Assembly: GCF_000152625.1 (NCBI RefSeq)
Contig: NZ_CH724156.1
Coordinates: forward strand, 690,966-754,965
Source of the DNA: Roseovarius nubinhibens ISM
Lineage (GTDB): Bacteria > Pseudomonadota > Alphaproteobacteria > Rhodobacterales > Rhodobacteraceae
DNA length: 64,000 nt
Direction: 5' to 3'
Shown: piece after piece, positions 47,607 through 57,832 of the stretch
Layout: each line of letters starts with the position of its first letter
How positions within the stretch are numbered: position 1 is the stretch's first letter
Notes under the pieces: model-generated
Seen by the model: only the letters and a program-made list of their open reading frames with translations
Database searches by the model: none
What the model was told of the DNA's origin: nothing
Program-made: the position numbers and the translations under genes

Positions 47607-48170
47607 ATGACCGAACATCCGACACTCAAACCCTTCAACTTCAAGAAATGGGTCGCCGACAATGCCGACAAGCTGCGCCCGCCGGTCGGCAACCAGCTTC
47701 TGCACAAAGAAGGCGACATGATCGTGATGGTCGTGGGCGGCCCCAACACCCGCGTCGATTTTCATGATGACCCGGTCGAGGAATGGTTCTTTCAGCAAAA
47801 GGGCGACATGATGCTCAAGATCGCGGAGGGCGGCAAAATCTACGACGTGCCGGTCCGCGAAGGCGAGGTCTTCATGCTGCCGCCGCATGTGCGCCACGCG
47901 CCCCAGCGCCCGCAAGAGGGCTCGGTCGGGATCGTCGTCGAAGCGCCGCGCCAGCCCGGCATGAAAGAAGGGTTCGAATGGTTCTGCTTCAACTGTCAGG
48001 GCCTCGTCCACCGCGAAGAGCTGACCCTTGACGGCGCCGAAGGCATCGTCAGCGCCCTGCCCAAAATCTACGACCGTTTCCACAACAGCACCGAGGCCCG
48101 GACCTGTCCGAGCTGCGGCGAACTGCATCCGGGCAAGGGCAAACCGCCCGCCGGATGGGTTCAACTCTGA
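47607..48170 (+). CDS. 3-hydroxyanthranilate 3,4-dioxygenase
   Basis: 187-residue cupin dioxygenase that opens 3-hydroxyanthranilate to 2-amino-3-carboxymuconate semialdehyde. The Fe(II) ligands are in RVDFHDDPVEEWF (His and Glu) and HVRHAPQRP (His). A C-terminal rubredoxin-like site has the pairs CFNC and CPSC, as in the bacterial HAO of known structure. The ATG at 47607 has GGGAGG 5 bp upstream; the GTG at 47601 is the less likely start. The other enzymes of the 3-hydroxyanthranilate route (ACMSD, aminomuconate deaminase) are not in the window. Confidence 0.92.
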   Translation: MTEHPTLKPFNFKKWVADNADKLRPPVGNQLLHKEGDMIVMVVGGPNTRVDFHDDPVEEWFFQQKGDMMLKIAEGGKIYDVPVREGEVFMLPPHVRHAPQRPQEGSVGIVVEAPRQPGMKEGFEWFCFNCQGLVHREELTLDGAEGIVSALPKIYDRFHNSTEARTCPSCGELHPGKGKPPAGWVQL

Positions 48171-49178
<1,008 letters not shown>

Positions 49179-49246
49179 CCCACCGAAAGGGTTGATCGGG
49201 GCGCGGGCCAGCATGTGCACGCGCCCCGACAGTTTGGAGACATGAC

Positions 49247-49786
49247 ATGATCGGACGTATCTCAGCCCGATGGGCGCGGATCGAACTGGCACTGGCGGCA
49301 GCCCTGGCCGTATCGATCACCTGTCTCATCCTCCTCAATGTCGTCACCCGCAGCATCGGCGCCGCCCTCTACTGGGTCGACGAGCTGGCCATCTACGCCA
49401 TGGCCTGGATGACCTTTCTCGGCGCCTCCGCCGCGCTCCATTTCGGCCATAACGTGGCGGTCACCATCCTGACGGATTCGCTGATCCCCGTGCTGCGCCG
49501 GATCACCGCCAAGCTGGTCGATCTCATCGTGCTCGTCTTCGCGCTTTGCATGATCTGGTTCTGCTGGCGCTGGTTCTCCCCCTATCAGCTCGCCCTCCAC
49601 GGCTTTGACACCGAGGCGTTTCAGGGCGCGGTGTTCAACTTCATCTACGCCGAGCCGACCACCACGCTCGGCATCCCGAAATACTGGGTCTGGATGGTGA
49701 TGTGGGCCTTCGCCCTCGGCGCGACGCTGCACAGTGTCGCCAACCTCCTCGGCCAGAACGCCGCCGCCACGGATCAAGACACATGA
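49247..49786 (+). CDS. TRAP transporter small permease, DctQ-like
   Basis: 179-residue membrane protein with four helices. The first is ELALAAALAVSITCLILLNVVTRSIG, and the conserved WVDELAIYAMAWMTFLGAS is typical of DctQ. It pairs with the large permease gene that follows, translationally coupled by an ATGA overlap. The ATG at 49247 is the second of two close ATGs; the other, at 49242, is out of frame. Confidence 0.88.
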   Translation: MIGRISARWARIELALAAALAVSITCLILLNVVTRSIGAALYWVDELAIYAMAWMTFLGASAALHFGHNVAVTILTDSLIPVLRRITAKLVDLIVLVFALCMIWFCWRWFSPYQLALHGFDTEAFQGAVFNFIYAEPTTTLGIPKYWVWMVMWAFALGATLHSVANLLGQNAAATDQDT

Positions 49787-51042
49787 CCCCGCTCATCTTT
49801 GCCTTCAAACTGCTGATCGCCGTGCCCGTGGCCCTGGTGCTGGCGCTGACCGCCATCTGGTACATCTGGGAGAGCGGCAACACCGTCCTCTACGACAGCT
49901 TCGCGCAAAAGATGTTCTCGGGCCTCGAAAACTATGGCCTGCTCGCCATCCCGCTCTTCATGCTGACCGGCGAAATGATGAACGAAGGCGGCATGACCCG
50001 CCGGCTGATCAACGCGGCCCGGGTCTTTGTCGGCGGGTTTCGCGGCGGCCTCGCCTATATCAACCTGCTGGCCAATATGTTCATGGCCGCGATCATCGGC
50101 TCGGCCACCGCCCAGATCGCCGTCATGGCCCGCGCCATGACCCCCGAGATGGAAAAAGAAGGCTATGACACGGGCTTTGCCGCCGCCACCACCGCCGCCG
50201 GCGGGCTCTTGGCTCCGGTCATCCCGCCCTCGATGATGTTCGTGATCTACGGCGTGCTGGCCCAGGTGCCGATCGGCGACATGTTCCTCGCGGGCATCCT
50301 GCCCGGGCTGATGCTGGCCGTGGCCTTTGGCGCGGTGATCTTCTGCATTGGGCTCGCCACCTCCTTTCCCAAGGGCACATGGTTCACCCGACGCGAGGCG
50401 TTTCAGGCGCTGATCTACTGCCTGCCCGCCGCGTTGATCCCGCTGGCCATCATCGGCGGCATCCTCTTTGGCATCGCCACCCCGACCGAGAGCGCCGCCA
50501 TCGCCTCGCTCATCGCCTTTCTCATCGGCTGGCTGATCTATGGCGAACTCAAGCCGCGCGCCCTCTTCGCGATGTTTCAGCGCACGGCGGTCAACGCCTC
50601 GATGATCATCTTCATGATCGCCGCCGCCAATGTCTTTGGCTGGGTGATCATCTACGAAGCCCTGCCGCAGAAACTTGCCGCGCTGATCACCTCGATCACC
50701 AGCGACCCGTTCCTCTTCCTGCTGATCGTCAACCTGATCCTGCTCTTCGTCGGCATGCTGATCGACGGCATCGCGGCGGTGATCCTGATCTCGCCGATCC
50801 TCTTGCCCATCGCGACCAATGACTATGACATCAGCCCCTATCAATTCGGCGTGGTGATGTGCCTCAACCTCGTGCTCGGCCTGCTGACGCCGCCAGTGGG
50901 CGTCGGGCTCTATATCGCCTCCTCGATGAGCGGCGTGACCCCGGGGCGCATTCTCAAATCGCTCTGGCCCTTCCTGCTGGCGGTCACCGTGATCTTGCTG
51001 CTTCTGAGCCGCTTCCCCTGGCTCTCGACCGCACTGATCTGA
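49783..51042 (+). CDS. TRAP transporter large permease, DctM-like
   Basis: 419-residue sodium-symport permease with about twelve to thirteen hydrophobic segments. The DctM signature is GLLAPVIPPSMMFVIYGVLAQ, and the second is NLVLGLLTPPVGVGLYIASS. The ATG at 49783 overlaps the DctQ stop. The stop lies inside a 14-bp tandem duplication (51027-51054). Confidence 0.9.
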   Translation: MTPLIFAFKLLIAVPVALVLALTAIWYIWESGNTVLYDSFAQKMFSGLENYGLLAIPLFMLTGEMMNEGGMTRRLINAARVFVGGFRGGLAYINLLANMFMAAIIGSATAQIAVMARAMTPEMEKEGYDTGFAAATTAAGGLLAPVIPPSMMFVIYGVLAQVPIGDMFLAGILPGLMLAVAFGAVIFCIGLATSFPKGTWFTRREAFQALIYCLPAALIPLAIIGGILFGIATPTESAAIASLIAFLIGWLIYGELKPRALFAMFQRTAVNASMIIFMIAAANVFGWVIIYEALPQKLAALITSITSDPFLFLLIVNLILLFVGMLIDGIAAVILISPILLPIATNDYDISPYQFGVVMCLNLVLGLLTPPVGVGLYIASSMSGVTPGRILKSLWPFLLAVTVILLLLSRFPWLSTALI

Positions 51043-51054
51043 CCGCACTGATCT
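51027..51054 (+). repeat. 14-bp tandem duplication across the DctM stop
   Basis: GACCGCACTGATCT occurs twice without a gap (51027-51040, 51041-51054). The DctM stop TGA lies at the junction of the two copies, so the second copy is non-coding. Probably a recent slippage event. Confidence 0.75.
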
Positions 51055-51318
51055 GACCAGCCCCGGTATAAGCAAACCCTCTATCGACATAAGCGTTTCG
51101 ATAACGCCCGCCCCGCCCGCAGGTTGTACCCTCAAAAGCTGAGGCCACCGGCCCGCCCGGAAGGGGCGCGGCCCCGGTCTCACGGCAGGCCCAAGGGAGG
51201 ACAAGGCACGCGCCTGCCAGCACCGGACGCCCAAGGGCCAGACACCCAAGGACCGGACACCACCCCGGCCCACAGACCGGACCACCAAACCCACACCATC
51301 CTATCGGAGGAGAGACGG

Positions 51319-52962
51319 ATGATCACCATGACCCAACGCGGCCGCAAGGCCGCGACCAATCCCGGCACGCCGCTGCTGGCCTCACTGCTGGCCCCCGTGC
51401 TGGCCCTGACGCTGGCCGGCACCGCCCTCGCGGGCGAAGCCCAGCACCCCGACCCGGCGAGCTATGGGCTCGACCCGGAAACCGGCGTTTTCAAACATCC
51501 CGCCGAAGCGCCCTATTGGGCCTATAGCGGCCCCCGCCCCTTTGACGGCAGCCTCGAAGAGCTCGAAGACGCGACATATATCAAGAACATGACAGTCGAA
51601 GGCCATTGGCCCATCGTCGTCAAACCGGGCCATTCGTGGCAGCACACCGTGGACATGGACGGCCATCGCTACATGATCCACTACTACCGCCACATCCTGA
51701 AAATCTATGACATCACCAACCCCAAGGAGATGGAGATCGTCCTCGAGAAAACCTACGAGGACGGCAATTGGTTCGGCGCCGCCGCCATCGCCTATAATGA
51801 GAAACTCGAGAAATGGATCATGATCCAATCCTTCGAGGTGCCCCGCTCTATCGGTGGGCTCAAGGGCAAGAAATACGACGCCCCCGAGGCGGTGAAGGCG
51901 ATCAAAGAGGCCGAGGCCTTCCGCGGTGTCCGCATCTACGAGATGGACAGCATCACCGAATGGCGCCAGATCGCCGAGATCAGCACCAACACGCTCAACC
52001 CCCATGGGACGCGGCAGGAAGGTTCAGGCGCGCTCGACGTGCCGAATTACGACGGCGGCAAATATGCCTTTGTCGCGGCGGCCCCCGACAACACTTTCAC
52101 CAATATCGAATACCCGAACTACATCTACTCTCCGGCGCAGATGATCCTCGACGTCGAAGACCCTTATAACCCGAAATGGGTCTCGACCTGGTGGGTGCCC
52201 GGTCAGCGGCTTGGCGAGGAAGAATATTACAAGGAATGGCGGCAATACGGGAACCGCGTCTCCTGGACCGGCGCACGGCTGCCAATCTCGACGCCGGTGC
52301 CGCTCGATGAGGGCGGGCGCTATGGCTATACGGTCATGGGCGGGCTCGGCTTTCACGTGCTCGACCTGCAGGACCCGGCCAATCCCAAGGCGGTCGGCAG
52401 TGTTGATCTGCCGGTCAATGTCGGCGGCGTCGAGGGCGACAATATCGACGTGACCCGTGTGCAGTCGCGCGGCATCGTGCTCGCCAATGGCTATCCGATG
52501 AATGAGGATTGCTACGAGCCCTACAAGGACATCTTTGTGATCGACGTCAAAACGCCCGAAGCGCCCGAGATCATCTCGGTCCTGCCGCGTCCGACACCGC
52601 CCGCAGAGGCCCCCTATACCGACTTCTGCCAGCGCCGGGGCAAGTTTGGGCCGAAACGCCCCTCGCCCTTCTTCGCGCCGGGTCAGGCCGACGACAATCT
52701 GGCGATCTACCCGTTCAACAACGCGGGCGTGCAGGTCTTTGACATCTCGGACCCGAAGAACGCCGAGATCGTGGCCTATTTCACCCCGCCGATGACCGAT
52801 GATCTCGACGACCCGCGCTCCTACATCACCCCGGTCGAGAGCATCTTTGTCGAATGGGACCGCAACCTGATCTGGGCGATGGCCAATTCGGGCATGTATC
52901 TGCTGACCTCCGACGCGCTCGGCACGCCACAGTTCGACCTCGCCGGGATCGCTGGCAACTGA
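51319..52962 (+). CDS. Secreted LVIVD-repeat beta-propeller protein
   Basis: 547-residue protein with a signal peptide (about residues 1-35, ending GTALA before GEAQHP). The mature part has several LVIVD-type repeats (ILKIYDITNPKEMEIV, FHVLDLQDPANPKAVGSV, IFVIDVKTPEAPEIISV, VQVFDISDPKNAEIVAYF), which form a beta-propeller in the periplasm or outside. No catalytic motif is known for this family. The ATG at 51319 has GGAGGAGAG upstream. The 276-bp leader before it is G+C-rich, has CCCAAGG three times (51190, 51230, 51245) and no ORF. It follows the TRAP genes and may bind or process the transported compound. Confidence 0.85.
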   Translation: MITMTQRGRKAATNPGTPLLASLLAPVLALTLAGTALAGEAQHPDPASYGLDPETGVFKHPAEAPYWAYSGPRPFDGSLEELEDATYIKNMTVEGHWPIVVKPGHSWQHTVDMDGHRYMIHYYRHILKIYDITNPKEMEIVLEKTYEDGNWFGAAAIAYNEKLEKWIMIQSFEVPRSIGGLKGKKYDAPEAVKAIKEAEAFRGVRIYEMDSITEWRQIAEISTNTLNPHGTRQEGSGALDVPNYDGGKYAFVAAAPDNTFTNIEYPNYIYSPAQMILDVEDPYNPKWVSTWWVPGQRLGEEEYYKEWRQYGNRVSWTGARLPISTPVPLDEGGRYGYTVMGGLGFHVLDLQDPANPKAVGSVDLPVNVGGVEGDNIDVTRVQSRGIVLANGYPMNEDCYEPYKDIFVIDVKTPEAPEIISVLPRPTPPAEAPYTDFCQRRGKFGPKRPSPFFAPGQADDNLAIYPFNNAGVQVFDISDPKNAEIVAYFTPPMTDDLDDPRSYITPVESIFVEWDRNLIWAMANSGMYLLTSDALGTPQFDLAGIAGN

Positions 52963-52969
52963 TCCCACA

Positions 52970-52997
52970 CCGTGAGCGGCCTCACCGCCGCTCACGG
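52970..52997 (+). terminator. Hairpin after the LVIVD gene
   Basis: Perfect 11-bp stem CCGTGAGCGGC/GCCGCTCACGG (52970-52980 with 52987-52997), 6-nt loop, 8 bp after the stop. No T-run follows. The next 277 bp to the helicase start (53275) hold no ORF I can support. Confidence 0.6.
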
Positions 52998-53274
52998 GCT
53001 GTCACGCAGAAGGCTTGACTTATGGCCGCCAATCCCCCACATGGGGCCTGTGCTGCGCTGCCGCGTGAGTATGCCGCGCCCCCAGATCGGGCGCATCAGC
53101 ACATCTTCTCCAGTTCCCATTCACGCAGGGTTCTCTTGGCCATGGCCGGGTGCCGCGGGATACGCCTGCGCATTCGAGGTCACGGTTCACCCTGTCGCGT
53201 GGCGCATGAGGCGTGGCGCGAAACTTGCTCCTGCGGGCCGTTGGCGTCGTGGTGGGCGCTATAAAGGAATACAC

Positions 53275-54570
53275 TTGTTCGATTTTGACATGCTCGGTCT
53301 CGCACCGGCCCTCAACGAGGCGCTGACCCGCGCCGGTTTCTCTGAACCCACCCCGATCCAGAACCAGGCGATCCCGCTTGCGCTCGAAGGTCACGACATT
53401 CTCGGCCTCGCCCAGACCGGCACTGGCAAGACGCTGGCCTTTGGCCTGCCGCTGATCAACCACCTGCTCGCAGAGCCCGGCAAACCGGCGCCCAAAACCG
53501 CCAAGGCGCTGATCCTCGCGCCGACCCGCGAACTGGTCAACCAGATCGCCGACAGCCTGCGCAACCTCACCGACGGCACCAGACTGCGCGTCGCCACGGT
53601 CGTTGGCGGCCAGTCGATCAACCGTCAGATCACCTTCCTCGCCCGTGGCACCGACATCCTCGTCGCCACCCCGGGCCGGCTCATCGACCTGATGGACCGC
53701 CGCGCCGTCGATCTCGGCTCGGTGCGCCACCTGGTGCTCGACGAGGCCGACCAGATGCTCGACCTCGGCTTCATCCACGCCCTGCGCAAGATCGCGCCGC
53801 GCCTCGGCACCCCGCGTCAGACGATGCTGTTCTCGGCCACCATGCCGAAACAGATGGAAGAGCTGAGCCGCGCCTATCTCGAGAACCCGCGCAAAGTGCA
53901 GGTCTCTCCCCCGGGCAAGGCCGCCGACAAGATCACCCAATCGGTGCATTTCCTCGAAAAACCCGCCAAACCGTCGAAACTGCGCGAAATCCTGTCGCGC
54001 GACATGGACGCGCTGACGCTGGTCTTTTCGCGCACCAAACATGGCGCGGAAAAGCTGATGAAAGGCCTCGTGGCCGACGGCTATAACGCCGCCTCGATCC
54101 ATGGCAACAAGAGCCAGGGCCAACGCGACCGCGCCATCAAGGCCTTCCGCGCGGGCGAGATCAACGTGCTGGTGGCGACCGATGTCGCGGCCCGTGGCAT
54201 CGACATCCCCGGCGTCGCCTATGTGATCAACTACGACCTGCCCGACGTGCCCGACAACTACGTGCACCGCATCGGCCGCACCGCCCGGGCTGGCCGCGAA
54301 GGCGAGGCCATTGCCTTTTGCTCGTCAGAAGAGGCCGATCTCCTGCGTCAAATTCAGCGCCTGATGAAAATCGACATCCCCGTCGCCAGCGGCACCCTGC
54401 CGCAAGGCGCGGCCGATGAGGCGCGCGGCGCGAAACCCGGTGGCAATCGCCGTCGTGGCGGCCGTGGCGGCCCCCCTGCCGCCAACCGTGGCGGCAAACC
54501 CGCCCATACCAAGCCCGGCGGCCAGTCCAAGGGCCGACGCCCCCGCCGCCGCAGCGCTGCTGCCAGCTAA
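53275..54570 (+). CDS. DEAD-box ATP-dependent RNA helicase (RhlE-like)
   Basis: 431-residue RNA helicase. Motifs in order are Q (FSEPTPIQNQAI), I (AQTGTGKT), Ia (PTRELV), II (DEAD), III (SAT) and VI (HRIGRTARAGR). A basic, glycine-rich C-terminal tail (from about residue 380, GGNRRRGGRGG and KGRRPRRRS) binds RNA. The start is the TTG at 53275, with AAGGA 6 bp upstream; the ATG at 53290 lacks a ribosome-binding site at a good distance. The frame stays open to 52972 with no further homology. The long 5' leader is like those of cold-regulated helicases. Confidence 0.92.
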   Translation: MFDFDMLGLAPALNEALTRAGFSEPTPIQNQAIPLALEGHDILGLAQTGTGKTLAFGLPLINHLLAEPGKPAPKTAKALILAPTRELVNQIADSLRNLTDGTRLRVATVVGGQSINRQITFLARGTDILVATPGRLIDLMDRRAVDLGSVRHLVLDEADQMLDLGFIHALRKIAPRLGTPRQTMLFSATMPKQMEELSRAYLENPRKVQVSPPGKAADKITQSVHFLEKPAKPSKLREILSRDMDALTLVFSRTKHGAEKLMKGLVADGYNAASIHGNKSQGQRDRAIKAFRAGEINVLVATDVAARGIDIPGVAYVINYDLPDVPDNYVHRIGRTARAGREGEAIAFCSSEEADLLRQIQRLMKIDIPVASGTLPQGAADEARGAKPGGNRRRGGRGGPPAANRGGKPAHTKPGGQSKGRRPRRRSAAAS

Positions 54571-54592
54571 GCAACAGCTCAGCGACAAAAAG

Positions 54593-54628
54593 AAAGACCC
54601 GGCCGCCCTCGCGACCGGGTCTTTTCTT
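54593..54628. terminator. Bidirectional terminator between convergent genes
   Basis: Stem AAAGACCCGG/CCGGGTCTTT (54593-54602 with 54615-54624) with T-runs on both strands. Serves the helicase (+) and the response regulator gene (-). Confidence 0.9.
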
Positions 54629-54645
54629 GCGTCAAATCAATAGGA

Positions 54646-55626
54646 TCAGGCGGCGCTGACCGCGTTCTGTTCGAGATCGCGACTGTCCATCCGGGCAATC
54701 GCTGCCTTGGACGCGCGGCAAAAGTTGAGCTTCGGCGTCGGGTTGATCTTGAGCGCCGACCCCATCACCAGATCGACCGGCACATCCTGCACAAAGCCCG
54801 ATGTCTCCACCAGTTTCCGCAGCTTCAAAAGCAGCGCATCTTCCATCTTGGTCAGGTTCCGTGTCGGCGCATGATGCGACGAGCACAGGAACACGCCATT
54901 GCCCATATGGGTCATGAACACCTGTTCGGGCGCGAATTCCTCGGTGATCGCCTTGGCGAACATCTTGAGGAACTCGAGGAACTCATCCGAGCTGGTGAGC
55001 TCGAACACCCGCGAGATGTACTGTGCCTTGATCGCGGTCAGATGGATCTTGGCCTTGTCCTCGCGCGCCGCCTGTTCGAGGTAATTGCGGAACACCGGCA
55101 GCGCCAAGAGATTGTCGCCGCTCACATGTTGCTCTTCATCGACCATCACCGGCGGCATGTCCTTGGACTTGCGCACGCTGGCACGGCCCACGGCGGGCTG
55201 ACCGACACTGTTTTGCAGCGCGAGATAGCTGTCGAGCGCGGCACGACGTTCCTGCACCAGCGCATGGGCGACACGGATCCGGGTCACCACTTCGACAAAG
55301 GCAAAGGGCTTGGTCACATAATCGGTGGCACCGGCGGCAAAGGCGCGTTCGACGACCGCTTGCTCCATATGTTTGGTGATCATCAGGATCGGCGCGTTGC
55401 GATAGCGGTCGAGACGGCGAATATCGGCACAGAGCTCGATCCCGTCGCGCTCGGGCATATCAATGTCGAGCAGCACGCAATCATAGGCGATCGACGTCTC
55501 GCGCAGCATGTCAAAGGCACGTTTGGCAGAGGTCTCCAGCGTCACATGCTCATGCCCCGCCTGGGCCAGGCATTCGCCCAGAATATCAAGTGCTATCGGA
55601 TCATCGTCGACTGCCAGGATTTTCAT
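54646..55626 (-). CDS. Response regulator, REC plus degenerate GGDEF-like domain (paralogue 1)
   Basis: 326-residue protein. The REC domain (1-115) has the acidic pocket DDD at 7-9, phospho-acceptor Asp54 in LLDIDMP, and Lys106 in TKPF. The C-terminal part (about 175-320) looks like a degenerate GGDEF domain: a VFMTHMGNGVFLCSS element lies where GGDEF would be, so it is unlikely to make c-di-GMP. The REC domains of this gene, of 56030-57046 and of 59578-60549 align without gaps. The ATG at 55626 gives the MKILAVDDDP start; the longer frame to 55644 is less likely. It is divergent from paralogue 2. Confidence 0.8.
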   Translation of the reverse strand: MKILAVDDDPIALDILGECLAQAGHEHVTLETSAKRAFDMLRETSIAYDCVLLDIDMPERDGIELCADIRRLDRYRNAPILMITKHMEQAVVERAFAAGATDYVTKPFAFVEVVTRIRVAHALVQERRAALDSYLALQNSVGQPAVGRASVRKSKDMPPVMVDEEQHVSGDNLLALPVFRNYLEQAAREDKAKIHLTAIKAQYISRVFELTSSDEFLEFLKMFAKAITEEFAPEQVFMTHMGNGVFLCSSHHAPTRNLTKMEDALLLKLRKLVETSGFVQDVPVDLVMGSALKINPTPKLNFCRASKAAIARMDSRDLEQNAVSAA

Positions 55627-56029
55627 TTTGCCACCTTCGTACACAGCTCGTTTGTCTCAGGGATCGTCACCGCCTGAGGTGGTGCGTCTCTCTCCCATAG
55701 ATTGTTAAACATAAACTTTGTCGAAATTAAGGAGCGTAACTTTCCGACTCTGAGCAGGCGTATTTTCGCCAGTCGCGACATTTCCCGCCCCTCCCGCCAA
55801 AGAACGGTCGCTTTTGGCGGCCAAGCGGCCAACACCCCCCGGTTGCCGATCTTCTTCTGACCAATTCGTGTCGCGATCCTGCCCCATTGATAAATTTATC
55901 GTTAAAATCCAACAGGATAGATTTTGACGCATTTTTTCGGATTTTTTCCACGATGCCAGCAAAAAGCCAAACTCGCTTTTTATACATCTCTAAGATGAGT
56001 AAGTGAAACCATGCCTTGGGAGGCACAAC
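55627..56029. other. 403-bp divergent region between two response-regulator genes
   Basis: A+T-rich, with no ORF that I support, no repeat and no clear operator. It must hold both promoters. Paralogue 2 has AGGCAC as its ribosome-binding site. Confidence 0.6.
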
Positions 56030-57046
56030 ATGCGTATTTTGTTGGTAGACGACGATCCGATTTTTACCGAGTTGCTGCTCGCGCATTTGGGGCATCAGGG
56101 GCTAACCGATGTGGAAACCGCCGCGTCGGCCAGTGCGGCCCTGCAACTGGCGGATCAGGCGCGGCTTCCCTATGAATGCCTGCTGCTCGACATTCAGATG
56201 CAAGGCATGGACGGGATCGAGCTCTGCGCCGAGATGCGCCGCCGCGACGACTATCGCAACGTGCCGATCATCATGATCACCTCGGGCGACCCGGCCCAAT
56301 ATATGAACAATGCCTTCGCCGCCGGCGCCACCGACTTTATGCAAAAGCCGCTCAACGTGCCGGAACTCATCGGGCGCATGAATATGGCGATGATGCTGGT
56401 CGACTCGCTGAAAAAGGAACGGATGAGCCGCGAAACCATCCGCGAGATGGTGACCCGCCCCTCCGCCCATGATCAATTCGACCCGTCCGAGCGGTTCACC
56501 TTCTCCGAAGTGTCCGGCATGGTCGATTTCTTTCAGCTCGAAAACCGCATCCTGCGGATGCAGAGCGGCCTCTACGCGCTGAGCCTCTTCCGCATCCAGG
56601 TGCAGGATTTCGGCACGCTCGGGCGCTATTCCGACCGCAGCGAGATGCAACAGCTCCTGCATGCCATGAGCACGGTCATCACCCATTCGGTGAATGAAAG
56701 GAACCTGCTCATCTCCTACCTGGGCCATGGCCGGTTTGCGATCTGCGTGCTGGGCCGGACCCCTATCGTCCTGCCGCTGCTGCAACTTAAACTTGCCGAA
56801 AACATCGAAGCGGTGAGCGATCTGATCCCCGATCTCGGCGGCCGCAAGGTCACGCTCAAGGTCTCGGCCCTGTCGTCGCGCCGCATCCTGTCGACCCAGG
56901 CCGCGCTCGACCTGCTCGAACAAGAGATGCAATCGGTCAGCGTGCTCGCCGACACCGAACTGCCGCGCGTCGAGGCGATCGAGGAAAACATCTTCCGCAA
57001 GGCCAAGCTTCTGGGCGAACGGCCCCGGCCTTTGCTTCTGGGCTGA
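56030..57046 (+). CDS. Response regulator, REC plus degenerate GGDEF-like domain (paralogue 2)
   Basis: 338-residue protein with REC motif DDD at 7-9, Asp54 in LLDIQMQ and Lys106 in QKPL. The C-terminal domain starts about residue 160 (FSEVSGMVDFFQLENRILRMQ) and has YLGHGRFAICV at the GGDEF position. The ATG at 56030 has GGGAGG 7 bp upstream. It is transcribed towards the LuxI-like gene, and the two stop codons abut (TGATCA at 57044-57049) with no terminator. Confidence 0.8.
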   Translation: MRILLVDDDPIFTELLLAHLGHQGLTDVETAASASAALQLADQARLPYECLLLDIQMQGMDGIELCAEMRRRDDYRNVPIIMITSGDPAQYMNNAFAAGATDFMQKPLNVPELIGRMNMAMMLVDSLKKERMSRETIREMVTRPSAHDQFDPSERFTFSEVSGMVDFFQLENRILRMQSGLYALSLFRIQVQDFGTLGRYSDRSEMQQLLHAMSTVITHSVNERNLLISYLGHGRFAICVLGRTPIVLPLLQLKLAENIEAVSDLIPDLGGRKVTLKVSALSSRRILSTQAALDLLEQEMQSVSVLADTELPRVEAIEENIFRKAKLLGERPRPLLLG

Positions 57047-57832
57047 TCAGGCGCTGTGGCGCAAAGCGGGCTGTTGCCGGTCCTTGTAGGGCTGCACCAC
57101 ATTCATCAGCGCCGCCTGCGTCCGGTCGCCCGCGATATTCATCTCGGGTCCGAGCGGCGTCGCCGTCATTCCGATGCGCTTCATCCATCGGCTGAAAACC
57201 GCCGGAACAATGCCGATCACCGCCTCTGCGCCCAGCGCGCGGGCCGAGGCCGCCATATATTCGAGCAGGATCTTCTGCACCAAAAGCCGCCGTTTGCCAT
57301 CCACCGAGGGCGCCACAAAGAGCCGCGTCGCCTCCCAGATGTCATCCCGGCAAGGTGCCTCGACAAACAGCACATCCGCCGGAATGTTTTCCAACAGCCC
57401 GCGCTGCGCGTCGCGCAACATATAGGTGTATTGCCCGCATTGCGCCGTGGTTGGCGTAAGCCGCATTCCGGCAAGAATGCGACCGTATTCATGGATCACC
57501 ACCCAGCGGCTCAGCGGGGTGTCATATTGGTCGAATTCCATCCCCTCGGACTGCGGCAATTCCCAGCCTTTCATGTCTATAAAGACTTCGCGCCGCACCT
57601 TGAGATAGTTCACGAACAGGTTGCCATGCTGGTGAAGGTTCGCAAAAGACAAGGTAGTGCCTTGAATCTCCGAACTCAATTCATGCGTCGGCAGGATAAA
57701 CTCGGGCTCTGCCTTCGGGGTTTTCGGCGGCTCTGCACGAAACCGGAACGGTGTCAGATCCTCCTGAGGCACAAGTTCGGGGAACCGGGAAGGTGCCGGT
57801 CGCATCCGTGTATGCCGTGAAAACAAGCCCAT
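57047..57832 (-). CDS. LuxI-family autoinducer synthase-like protein
   Basis: 261-residue protein of the acyl-homoserine-lactone synthase family. The conserved residues of LuxI are visible: Arg80/81 and Phe84 in RREVFIDMKGW, Trp90, Asp101 and Asp104 in EFDQYD, Arg124 in GMRLTPTT, Glu167 and Arg170 in IWEATRLFV. The first 60 residues are an extra Pro-rich extension absent from ordinary LuxI. No luxR gene lies in the window; instead three response regulators, a histidine kinase and an Hpt gene surround it. The product may be an AHL or another N-acyl compound. The gene is minus strand and convergent with paralogue 2. Confidence 0.8.
   Translation of the reverse strand: MGLFSRHTRMRPAPSRFPELVPQEDLTPFRFRAEPPKTPKAEPEFILPTHELSSEIQGTTLSFANLHQHGNLFVNYLKVRREVFIDMKGWELPQSEGMEFDQYDTPLSRWVVIHEYGRILAGMRLTPTTAQCGQYTYMLRDAQRGLLENIPADVLFVEAPCRDDIWEATRLFVAPSVDGKRRLLVQKILLEYMAASARALGAEAVIGIVPAVFSRWMKRIGMTATPLGPEMNIAGDRTQAALMNVVQPYKDRQQPALRHSA

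Noticed and set aside
46049..47767. Plus-strand ORF of 572 codons across the EamA gene
   Set aside because: Out-of-frame Arg/Ala-rich reading overlapping the DapA-like, EamA and dioxygenase genes.
49774..51294. Minus-strand ORF of 506 codons
   Set aside because: Antisense shadow of dctM; Glu/Asp/His-rich and without a plausible start context.
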